Positions 37,963 to 45,166 of a stretch of 64,000 bases of DNA are shown piece after piece; the first letter of the stretch is position 1; each line of letters begins with the position of its first letter. The notes under the pieces were generated by a model that saw nothing but the letters and a program-made list of their open reading frames with translations, made no database searches and had not been told where the DNA came from. The position numbers and the translations under genes were made by a program. Source of the DNA: CAVYPR01 sp963770505. Its GTDB lineage: Bacteria; Actinomycetota; Acidimicrobiia; Acidimicrobiales; RAAP-2. The stretch spans positions 310,001 through 374,000 of the forward strand of contig CAVYPR010000003.1 in assembly GCA_963770505.1 (NCBI GenBank), in the 5' to 3' direction.

Positions 37963-38181
37963 CTACGCCGCTCCCGGGGGACCGGCGGCGACCTGGGACC
38001 GGTCGGGTTGGCGCAGGCGCTTGAAGCGCAGGAGGATCGTGGCGCCTTCCTGCGGCACCTTCCCCTGGTAGATCCAGCCCTCGTCCCGACGGCGTCGGAT
38101 ATAGGCGTCGATGCCCTCCCCTGCTGTCCAGGGACTCCAGCGATAATTGTCGTTTTCCCAGAGACTCTCCACGATCTCCAC
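37963..38181 (-). CDS. Small hypothetical protein
   Basis: The 72-residue product (EIVESLWENDNYRWSPWTAG, then RRRRDEGWIYQGKVPQEG) is aromatic-rich, charged and soluble. I do not recognise it. The start is supported by a TACGAT box 7 nt upstream of the GTG, the leaderless pattern of this genome, which makes it more likely to be a true gene. It converges with pafBC across 4 nt and is divergent from the relaxase gene. Confidence 0.65.
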   Translation of the reverse strand: MEIVESLWENDNYRWSPWTAGEGIDAYIRRRRDEGWIYQGKVPQEGATILLRFKRLRQPDRSQVAAGPPGAA

Positions 38182-38188
38182 GACTCAA

Positions 38189-38194
38189 ATCGTA
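38189..38194 (-). promoter_or_regulatory. -10 box for leaderless small gene at 38181
   Basis: On the minus strand TACGAT is followed by 7 nt and then GTG. Confidence 0.5.
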
Positions 38195-38207
38195 CCCCAG
38201 CCCGAGC

Positions 38208-39677
38208 ATGTTCGGCACACGGCGGCTCCCGCGCCGCCGGGCGCCCCGCGCCGACGTGCTGCGCGTCACCCGCCTGACCGACCGCTCCGGCCGGTACTAC
38301 CTCGACGACCTGGCGGCCGAACTCGGCCCCGCCCGGGTTGCCGGCGGGCGCGGAGAGGATGGTCCCGGGCTCTGGACCGGCGCCGGGTCGGCCGGCCTCG
38401 GGCTGTCGGGGCCGGTCGAGCGCAGGGACCTGGAGGCGGTGCTGGCCGGACGCCGGCCGGGCGACGGGCGGCCCCTGGTGGCCAGGCGGGGCGGGGTGGC
38501 CGGCGTCGACCTCACCTTCACGGCCCCCAAGTCGGTCAGTGTCCTCTTCGCCCTCTCGCCGCCCGAGGTGTCGGCCGAGGTCCTGGCGGCCCACGAGCGC
38601 GCCGTGGAGGCGGCGATGGGCTACGTGACCCGCCGGGCGGCGACGGTCCGCCGGGGGTCGGGCCACGAGCGCCGGCCCCAGCCGGTCGACGGCCTGGTGG
38701 CCGCCGGCTTCGCCCACGGGCTGAGCCGGGCCCACGACCCCCACCTGCACACCCACGTGGTGGTGGCCAACCTCGGCCACGGCACCGACGGGCGGTGGAC
38801 GGCGCTCGACGGCCGCGGCCTGCGTGCCCACGCCAGGGCCGCCGGCGCCCTCTACGGCTCCGACCTCCGCCACCGGCTGTCCGAGGTCCTGGGGGTCGAG
38901 TGGACGGCCACCGCGCGGGGCACCTACGAGCTGGCCGGGATCGACCCGGCGGTGGTGGGGGCCTTCTCCACCCGGGGCTCGGAGATCCGCGCCGAGCTGG
39001 CCGCCGCCGGCCGCCACTCGACGGCCGCCTCACGGGTGGCGTGGGCCAGGACCCGTGACCCCAAGGCAGTGTCCACGGGCGCGCCGCTCCCGGCCCAGTG
39101 GCGGGCCCAGGCCGCGGCGGTCGGCTGGACGGCCGCCGAGCTCTCGGCCGCGCTCCATCGGAGGGCGGCGGCGCCGGGCCGCCTGGACGAGCACCGCTTC
39201 GCCGCCGGACTGGGCGACCCGGTGCACGGCGCGGTCACCCGACGCCAGGCGCTGACGGCGTGGGCCGGAGCTCTGCGCGGCGGGACGCCGGCCGTCGACG
39301 CCGAGCGGTGCGCCGACCGGCTGGCCCCCTGGGGCGAGGGGATCGGGGTGGCCGAGGAACACCGCCCGCCGTCCGACGTGGTGCCCGCCGCCCACCTGCT
39401 CGCCGCGCTCGGTCCCCGGCCCGGCTCGCCGCGCCTGCTCGAGACGTGGCAGGGCGGGGCCGACGCCGTCGCCCGCTACCGGGCGCGCTGGGGGGTCACC
39501 GATCGGTCGCGGCCGCTCGGCACCGAGGGATCGGGCCCGGTGCTGGCCGCCATGGGGGCCCAGCGGTTGGCGGACCACCTGGCCACGACCCGCCGGCTCG
39601 ACGCGGCCCGGCGCGAGCTCGGACGCGAGGCCGGCCGCTGGGCGGAGCCGCCCGATCTCGGCCTCGGCCGCGGCTGA
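38208..39677 (+). CDS. MobF-family relaxase domain protein (TrwC/TraI-like), no helicase
   Basis: The 489-residue protein carries the TrwC relaxase core: DLTFTAPKSVSVLFALSPPE (about residues 100-119), the metal-binding three-histidine motif DPHLHTHVVVANLG (about 178-191), and GLRAHARAAGALYGSDLRHR. The catalytic tyrosine is probably the YY in SGRYYLDDLA near residue 29. Relaxases nick DNA at an origin of transfer. The usual C-terminal helicase is absent, so it is either a minimal relaxase or the remnant of a mobile element. It converges with a coupling-protein gene, 9 nt between stops. Together they form a mobilisation pair without other transfer genes. Confidence 0.88.
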   Translation: MFGTRRLPRRRAPRADVLRVTRLTDRSGRYYLDDLAAELGPARVAGGRGEDGPGLWTGAGSAGLGLSGPVERRDLEAVLAGRRPGDGRPLVARRGGVAGVDLTFTAPKSVSVLFALSPPEVSAEVLAAHERAVEAAMGYVTRRAATVRRGSGHERRPQPVDGLVAAGFAHGLSRAHDPHLHTHVVVANLGHGTDGRWTALDGRGLRAHARAAGALYGSDLRHRLSEVLGVEWTATARGTYELAGIDPAVVGAFSTRGSEIRAELAAAGRHSTAASRVAWARTRDPKAVSTGAPLPAQWRAQAAAVGWTAAELSAALHRRAAAPGRLDEHRFAAGLGDPVHGAVTRRQALTAWAGALRGGTPAVDAERCADRLAPWGEGIGVAEEHRPPSDVVPAAHLLAALGPRPGSPRLLETWQGGADAVARYRARWGVTDRSRPLGTEGSGPVLAAMGAQRLADHLATTRRLDAARRELGREAGRWAEPPDLGLGRG

Positions 39678-39686
39678 ACCGGTCGC

Positions 39687-41412
39687 TCATCGCCCGAGGC
39701 CGCGCTCGGCGGGCCCGGCCGGGCCGGTGCGCCCGGCCGGGCCCCGGCCCCGCGCCCGTCCGGCGGCCACGAGCTCGCGCCAGGGGTCGGTGGCGTGCGC
39801 CGGGGTGAGCCGCACCCAGCCCATCCGGTTGCCGGCGTCGAGGGCCAGGGCCGTCCCGGGGTGGCCACGTCCGACGGCATCGACCGCCAGTCGTGGCCGG
39901 TGCACCGTCGACCAGCTGACCGAGGGCCGGCGTCGGCCGTCGTGCCCGGGGCCAGTGGCCACCGTGCGGGTTGGGACCTCCTCGTCGCCGGCCAGGGCCG
40001 AGATCGCCTGGAGGGTGGGCAGGTCGGCGATGCCCGGCAGGACCACGGTGGTCCCGAAGAGCGAGAGGAAGGCGTCGCCCTGGCGGCCCCAGCGGCGGCG
40101 GGCCTGGGAGAGGTCCTGCAGCGACGCCAGGGTGAGCAGACCCTGCCCCGCCCCCTCGCTCACCATGGCCGGCAGGTCCGGGATGGGGGCGATGTTCGCC
40201 GCCTCGTCGAGGGCCAGCAGCACCGGCGGACCGCCCGGCGCCTCGTGGGCGCGGCGGTAGGCGGCGTCACGCACCTCGGAGAGCAGTCCCACCATGAGCG
40301 GCGCCCACAGGTGCTGCTGGCGCCCGCTGGAGCAGAGGTAGAGGGTGTTGGCGCCGGCGCAGAACGCCTCGGCGTCGAAGTACGGGGGCTCGGTCGAGTC
40401 GAGGGCGCCGCTGGAGCGGTAGGCGCGCAGGATGCCCGACGCCGTCGACCAGATGCCGGACTGCTCGCGGCCGTCGGTGGCCAGGATCCCGGCGAGCACA
40501 TCGGTGGCGGGTGCGTCCTCGCCGGCGCGCGCCGCCAGCACCGAGAGGGGGTGCGAACCGTCGTGGCGGTCGACCCAGTGGAGCACGGCGGCCATGGGAG
40601 CGTCGTCGATGGCCGCGGCGTGCAGGAGCGGACCCAGCAGCGACGTGGCCCGCTCCGACCAGTGCTCGGCGTTGGCGCCCTCGGCGCGCTCGCCCTCGGC
40701 GCGCTGCGCCGCGCCGGCCATGGCGTCGGCCATCATCGAGCGCGCCGTCCCACCGGCGCGCCGCGTTGACCGGGGACCACCCCACCCGCAGCACGCCGGT
40801 CGGCGGGTCGACGGTGCCGCCGGGGTCGTAGAGGAGGGTCCAGCCGCTCTGGGCACGGGCCGCGGCCGTGGCGTTGAGGACGTCGGGCTTGGTGGAGGTC
40901 GAGACGACGGGCCCCGGGGCAGCCAAAACATTGGGGATGACCAGGGAGGACGTCTTCCCCGAGCGCGACGGGCCCAGCAGCAGCGTCGGTCGCTCGGGCC
41001 CGGCCCACGCCCATCCGCCGGCCCCGGCGCCGAGGTAGACGGAACCGCCGGCATCCCATGCGGCCGAGCGAACGAGGTCCGCCAGACGCCGCGTGCGCAG
41101 CGGCTCGGACGCGTCACCGGCCGGTCCGCTGCGCGTCAAGGCGCCGGCGAGCGGCGCGGTGTCACGCGCCACCGACGCGTGCTGACGACGCCGCGCTGTC
41201 GCGTTTGGCGCACACCGTGGCGCGCTGAAGGCGTGCGCATCGCGCACCGCAAGAGCGCGGATGGCGCACATCGGATCACGTGTCCTTGGTGCCGTGCGCG
41301 TCTTGATGCTTGACCTGGGCGCGGAAACCAAGTGTGATGGTATGTGACCCGATACGCGATGGGGGTGTTGCACACGTGTCGACATCGAGTCGGTCGACGT
41401 TGGTGGATGCAT
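39687..41412 (-). CDS. TraG/TraD-type coupling protein ATPase (one frameshift, start uncertain)
   Basis: The N-terminal half has Walker A in LLLGPSRSGKTSSLVIPNVL, STKPDVLNATAAARAQSG and LLYDPGGTVDPPTG. Removing one base near 40753 joins RRWDGA to RSMMADAMAGAAQRAEGERA. Walker B follows in PPVLLALDEAANIAPIPDLP, with GQGLLTLASLQDLSQARRRW. This is a soluble VirD4/TraG-like ATPase that would bring the relaxase-DNA complex to a secretion channel. No membrane helices are seen. The start could be at 41412, an internal ATG (MCAIRALAV) or the GTG at 41172, where conservation begins. The last 80 residues are Arg/Gly-rich. Confidence 0.82.
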
Positions 41413-41584
41413 GTCGGCATCACCTACAACGGTCGGCCGATTCGCCTAGATGGCGACGCCTCCTCACGCCGGATCATGCAAACCATGTAAGTGGTGCAGC
41501 AGTGCGGTTGCCGACATCTCCGGGTGGCGGTGTGCCGCAGGCTCCACCTCGAGTCAACGTTGACATACCTAGGGAGGTGCTCCT
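41413..41584. other. Intergenic region between coupling protein and H1-like gene
   Basis: Only 172 nt long or more, depending on the coupling-protein start. It contains the perfect palindrome GTCAACGTTGAC (41553-41564) next to GACATACCT, in the promoter position of the H1-like gene. The ribosome-binding site GGGAGGTGCTCCT lies directly before the GTG. Confidence 0.5.
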
Positions 41585-41962
41585 GTGGCAGTAGCCGCAA
41601 AGAAGCGGGCCCCGGCCAAGAAGGCCGTGAAGCGGGCTCCGGCAAAGAAGGCGGCCAAGCGCGCCCCGGCCAAGAAGGCCGTCAAGCGCGCTCCGGCGAA
41701 GAAGGCGGTGAAGCGGGCCCCGGCCAAGAAGGCCGTCAAGCGCGCTCCGGCGAAGAAGGCGGCCAAGCGGGCCCCGGCCAAGAAGGCCGTCAAGCGCGCT
41801 CCGGCAAAGAAGGCGGCCAAGCGCGCCCCGGCCAAGAAGGCCGTCAAGCGGGCTCCGGCCAAGAAGGCGGCCAAGCGCGCCCCGGCCAAGAAGGCCGTCA
41901 AGCGAGCCCCGGCCCGCAAGGCAGCCAAGCGCGCTCCGGCCCGCAAGGCAGCCAGGCGCTAG
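41585..41962 (+). CDS. Histone H1-like Lys/Ala-rich repeat protein
   Basis: The 125-residue protein is almost entirely 13 tandem nine-residue units KRAPAKKAV or KRAPAKKAA (the last two have ARK), after MAVAAK and before RR. The repeat is the PAKK type found in histone H1 tails and in the C-terminal tails of actinobacterial HU/HupB, but here there is no HU domain at all. It should bind DNA non-specifically and compact it, or bind RNA. A strong Shine-Dalgarno (GGGAGGTG) precedes the GTG. It lies beside the relaxase/coupling pair. The function is inferred from composition. Confidence 0.88.
   Translation: MAVAAKKRAPAKKAVKRAPAKKAAKRAPAKKAVKRAPAKKAVKRAPAKKAVKRAPAKKAAKRAPAKKAVKRAPAKKAAKRAPAKKAVKRAPAKKAAKRAPAKKAVKRAPARKAAKRAPARKAARR
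41603..41953 (+). repeat. 27-bp coding minisatellite, 13 units
   Basis: Thirteen in-frame 27-bp units encode KRAPAKKA(V/A). Units alternate in third-position usage (GCGCGCCCCGGCC versus GCGGGCTCCGGC), which suggests stepwise duplication of a two-unit block. Copy number could vary by slippage between strains. Confidence 0.95.
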
Positions 41963-42012
41963 CCAGCTCCGGGGGCCGGCCAGTGCCGGCCCTGCCCATC
42001 ACGGAAGGCGGT

Positions 42013-42032
42013 CGGGGGCCTGCGGGCCCCCG
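42013..42032. terminator. Possible bidirectional terminator hairpin
   Basis: CGGGGGCC and GGCCCCCG form a perfect 8-bp stem around TGCG, between the convergent stops of the H1-like gene and cofC. It lacks a T-run, so its efficiency is doubtful. Confidence 0.45.
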
Positions 42033-42040
42033 CCGCCGCG

Positions 42041-42700
42041 TCAGGGGAGCGGTCGGTGCCCGCCGGTGGCCGCCCAGGCCCCGGGGAGGTCGGACGGCCA
42101 GTCGACGTCGAAGGCAAGGCCGGCCGAGCGCAGGATCCTGACCGGCTGGCCGATCCGCAGGCACTCGGCCCGGTGGCGGGCGAAGGAGCCCGGGCCGTAG
42201 GAGAAGCGGAACCCGCACCCGACGGGCAGATCCACCACGTTGGTGCCGTCGTCCCGGCGGTCGGGGACGAGGGTGATCCCCTCGAACGGTGGCAGCGCCC
42301 CCAGCCCGGCGGCGCGGGGCAGGTCGCCGTGGGCCACGGTCACCGATTCCACGCCCATGGACCCCAGGCGCGCCACCCCCTCCTCCACCGCGCCGTTCAG
42401 CCCCCGACCCGGCTCCCACACCACCAGGGCCCCGAGCCGCCGGGCCCAGTCGGCCACCTCGGTGTCGTCGCAGACCACGGCGACCGGGAGGGGTGCGGCC
42501 GCGCTCACCACGTGCTCGGCCATGCGGCGCACCAGCGCCCGCCGCTCCTCGTCCCCGAGCGCGGCGTCGAGCCGGCGCTTGGCCAGGGCGAAGCTCTTCA
42601 CCGGGACGAGGACGGCGCGCCGACCGAGCAACGCGGGCGCTGGGCGCCCCGAGGGTGCGCCGGCGGCCGCCGGCCGGGCGGGGGCGACGCCCATGGTCAC
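42041..42700 (-). CDS. fbiD: Phosphoenolpyruvate/2-phospholactate guanylyltransferase (CofC/FbiD)
   Basis: The 219-residue protein shows AVLVPVKSFALAKRRLDAAL, the CofC entry motif, then GRGLNGAVEEGVARLG, VTVAHGDLPRA, LVPDRRDDGTNVVDLP and SYGPGSFARHRAE. It transfers GMP from GTP to phosphoenolpyruvate (or phospholactate) at the start of the coenzyme F420 side chain. The GTG at 42700 is chosen because a TACACT -10 box lies 6 nt upstream; an ATG two codons later is the alternative. Divergent gpsA next to cofC is an arrangement I associate with actinobacteria. Confidence 0.92.
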   Translation of the reverse strand: MTMGVAPARPAAAGAPSGRPAPALLGRRAVLVPVKSFALAKRRLDAALGDEERRALVRRMAEHVVSAAAPLPVAVVCDDTEVADWARRLGALVVWEPGRGLNGAVEEGVARLGSMGVESVTVAHGDLPRAAGLGALPPFEGITLVPDRRDDGTNVVDLPVGCGFRFSYGPGSFARHRAECLRIGQPVRILRSAGLAFDVDWPSDLPGAWAATGGHRPLP

Positions 42701-42706
42701 CCGCAC

Positions 42707-42712
42707 AGTGTA
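42707..42712 (-). promoter_or_regulatory. -10 box for leaderless cofC/fbiD mRNA
   Basis: TACACT on the minus strand, then 6 nt, then GTG at 42700. This decides the start codon of cofC. Confidence 0.55.
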
Positions 42713-42779
42713 GGAGCGGGCCGGACGGGGCACGCGGGCCCCGGCCACGGGGTCACGGCCCGGGCGGTGCCGGCGGCCG

Positions 42780-42785
42780 TAGGCT
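42780..42785 (+). promoter_or_regulatory. -10 box for leaderless gpsA mRNA
   Basis: TAGGCT followed by 6 nt and the GTG at 42792. Together with the cofC box it makes a compact divergent promoter pair. Confidence 0.55.
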
Positions 42786-42791
42786 CGGAAC

Positions 42792-43817
42792 GTGGTCGGA
42801 GGTTCGGTCGTGGTCGTGGGCGCCGGTTCGTGGGGAACCACGGTCGCCGCGCTGGTCGCCCGGAACTCGCCGACCGTGCTCTGGGCGCGCTCGGCCGAGC
42901 TGGCGGCGACCATCGCCCGCCAGCACGAGAACCCGGCCTACCTCCCCGGCATCGCCCTGCCCGACTCGCTGGGTTGCACGGCCTCGCTGGCCGAGGCCGG
43001 CGCCGCGGCGGACCTGGTGCTCATGGCGGTCCCCTCCCACGGCTTTCGAGGCGTCCTCGAGAGGCTGGCGCCCTCGCTGCCCCCGGGGGTGCCGGTGGTG
43101 AGCCTGGCCAAGGGGATCGAGGCGGGAACGGGCATGCGGATGTCGCAGATCGTGGCCGAGCTGCTGCCGGACCATCCGGCCGGCGCCCTCAGCGGGCCCA
43201 ACCTGGCCCGGGAGGTGGCCGAGGGCTGCCCGGCGGCCTGTCTGGTGGCGCTCCCCGACGAGTCAATGGCCCGGCGGGTCCAGCAGCACCTCCACGGCAG
43301 CACCTTCCGGGCCTACACCGGCACCGACGTCGTCGGCTGCGAGATCGCCGGCGCCACCAAGAACGTCATGGCCATCGCCGCGGGCCTGGCCGACGGCCTC
43401 GGCTTCGGCGAGAACACCCGCGCCGTGCTCGTCACCCGGGGGCTGGCCGAGCTGGGCCGGCTCGGCATCGCCCTGGGGGGCCACACCCTCACCTTCGGCG
43501 GTCTGGCCGGGGTGGGCGACCTGGTGGCCACCTGCACCAGCCCGCGCAGCCGCAACCGGACGGTCGGCCTCGAGCTCGGGCGAGGCCGCGCCCTCGACGA
43601 GGTGGTGTCGGGGATGCGCATGGTGGCCGAAGGGGTCAAGACCGCCGGTCCCCTGGTCGACCTGGCCCGGAGCCGGGAGGTCGAGATGCCCATCGCCGAG
43701 CAGGTGGCGGCCATCGTGGCGGGGCGGACCTCGCCCCGTGAGGCCCTGGCCGCCCTCATGGACCGTCCCGCCCGCTCCGAGTGGGAGCCCGGCCTCCTCC
43801 GCGGTCTTCCCCGATGA
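42792..43817 (+). CDS. gpsA: Glycerol-3-phosphate dehydrogenase [NAD(P)+]
   Basis: The 341-residue GpsA has the N-terminal nucleotide loop VVVVGAGSWGTTVAALVARN, VPSHGFRGVLERLAP, SLAKGIEAGTGMRMSQ, LSGPNLAREVAEG, and the catalytic lysine in EIAGATKNVMAIAAGLADGL. GLAGVGDLVATCTSPRSRNR is the C-terminal signature. It reduces dihydroxyacetone phosphate to sn-glycerol-3-phosphate for phospholipid synthesis. The stop overlaps the start of the adenylate cyclase gene (ATGA), so the two are coupled. Confidence 0.97.
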   Translation: MVGGSVVVVGAGSWGTTVAALVARNSPTVLWARSAELAATIARQHENPAYLPGIALPDSLGCTASLAEAGAAADLVLMAVPSHGFRGVLERLAPSLPPGVPVVSLAKGIEAGTGMRMSQIVAELLPDHPAGALSGPNLAREVAEGCPAACLVALPDESMARRVQQHLHGSTFRAYTGTDVVGCEIAGATKNVMAIAAGLADGLGFGENTRAVLVTRGLAELGRLGIALGGHTLTFGGLAGVGDLVATCTSPRSRNRTVGLELGRGRALDEVVSGMRMVAEGVKTAGPLVDLARSREVEMPIAEQVAAIVAGRTSPREALAALMDRPARSEWEPGLLRGLPR

Positions 43818-45166
43818 CCGCAGAACCCCCCGGCGGGGGCGTCTCGGGCGACGGGTCGCACCCGCCTCAGGCGGCGGGGGTCCCCGGACGTCGCGAGGCG
43901 GCGCTGGCCCACGTGAGCGGCCTGCTCATCGAGGCCGGGGCCACGCAGGCCGAGATCGACCGTGCCGTGGCCGACGGCGTGCTGGACCTGCTGGCGGTGG
44001 ACCGGCTCCTGGTGCCCGAGACCCGCCGCTACTCGGCGACCGAGCTGGCCGAGGTCACCAGCCAGCCTCTGGACCTGCTCAGGCGGCTCTGGCGGGCCCT
44101 CGGCTTCCTCGACGTGGGCGACGACGACAAGGTCTTCACCGACCTCGATCTCGAGGCGGTGCGCCTCTTCGACGGCATTCTCGACCTGGGGGCCGTCGAC
44201 GTCGACGTGGCCATGCAGATGGCCAGGGTCATCGGCTCGTCGATGGCCCGCATCGCCGAGGCCGAGGTGGCGCCCGGGGTGCTGGGCCTGCGCGACGAGG
44301 ACGATGACGACGTCCTGGCCGCCGACGAGTTCGCCAGCATGGCCGGGATCGCCCTCCCGGCCATGGCCTGGTTCCTCGAGTTCGTCTGGCGCCGCCACGT
44401 GCAGGCCGCGGCCCGGCGCAGGGTGATGCTGCGCGCCGCCGGCGAGACGGCCGGCACCAATCCGGTCCTGGCCGTGGGTTTCGCCGACATGGTGGGCTTC
44501 ACGCTCCTCAGCCAGCACCTCGGTGCGGCCGAGCTCGCCGCGGTGGTCCGTCGGTTCGAGGAGATCTCCCACGACGTCGTGACCGGCCTGGGGGGCCGGC
44601 TGGTCAAGATGATCGGCGACGAGGCCATGTTCGTGATCGAGAGCGTGGAGGGGGCCGCCCGCATCGGCCTGAACCTGGCCGAGGCCTACGCCGGCGACGA
44701 CCTCCTGAGCGACGTGCGGGTCGGCCTGGCCCTGGGGGAGGTCCTGGTCCACGAGGGGGACTACTACGGGGCCACCGTGAACCTGGCGCACCGCATCGTC
44801 AACGTCGCCAACCCCGGGACGGTGCTCATGTCCGACGCCTTCCACAGCCGGCTCGTGCAGGAGGCGGACGACGAGTTCGTCGCCCAGCCCCTGCGGCCGC
44901 GCCAGCTCAAGGGGTTCGGGCGTGTGCAGCTGTGGTGGTGCGGACGGGCGGGGGAGGAGCTGCTGGGCAGCGGGCGCGCCGCCGACGACCGGCGCAACGT
45001 GCACTGGGAGCGCCTGGCCGAGGTGCTGCGCGACATCGACGAGCTGCGCGGCATGGGCGAGCGGCTGCTCTCGGTCGGTCGCGGCTCGGGCTACCCGAGG
45101 GCCGAGCCGGCCGAGCGGACCTCAGACGCCGGGGAGGCGGAAGGTGGCGATGCCGAAGGCCCGTAG
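43814..45166 (+). CDS. Class III nucleotidyl cyclase with Rv1264-type regulatory domain
   Basis: The 450-residue protein has an all-helical N-terminal domain (about 20-200) like the pH-sensing regulatory domain of mycobacterial cyclase Rv1264: LLIEAGATQAEIDRAVADGV, then DLLRRLWRALGFLDVGDDDK. The C-terminal class III catalytic domain has FADMVGFTLLSQHLG with the first metal Asp (about 226), MIGDEAMFVIE with the second (about 270), and GATVNLAHRIVNVANPG with the transition-state Asn/Arg. It most likely makes cAMP. It has no membrane helix. It is translationally coupled to gpsA, and its end overlaps the convergent mannosidase gene by 45 nt. Confidence 0.9.
   Translation: MTAEPPGGGVSGDGSHPPQAAGVPGRREAALAHVSGLLIEAGATQAEIDRAVADGVLDLLAVDRLLVPETRRYSATELAEVTSQPLDLLRRLWRALGFLDVGDDDKVFTDLDLEAVRLFDGILDLGAVDVDVAMQMARVIGSSMARIAEAEVAPGVLGLRDEDDDDVLAADEFASMAGIALPAMAWFLEFVWRRHVQAAARRRVMLRAAGETAGTNPVLAVGFADMVGFTLLSQHLGAAELAAVVRRFEEISHDVVTGLGGRLVKMIGDEAMFVIESVEGAARIGLNLAEAYAGDDLLSDVRVGLALGEVLVHEGDYYGATVNLAHRIVNVANPGTVLMSDAFHSRLVQEADDEFVAQPLRPRQLKGFGRVQLWWCGRAGEELLGSGRAADDRRNVHWERLAEVLRDIDELRGMGERLLSVGRGSGYPRAEPAERTSDAGEAEGGDAEGP

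Noticed and set aside
41603..41953. Regular 27-bp repeats, considered as a CRISPR array
   Set aside because: There are no spacers; the units are contiguous, in frame and encode KRAPAKKA repeats.
43814..45166. The cyclase gene as a diguanylate cyclase that could feed the riboswitch
   Set aside because: The catalytic domain shows class III cyclase motifs (FADMVGFT, GDEAMF), not GGDEF.
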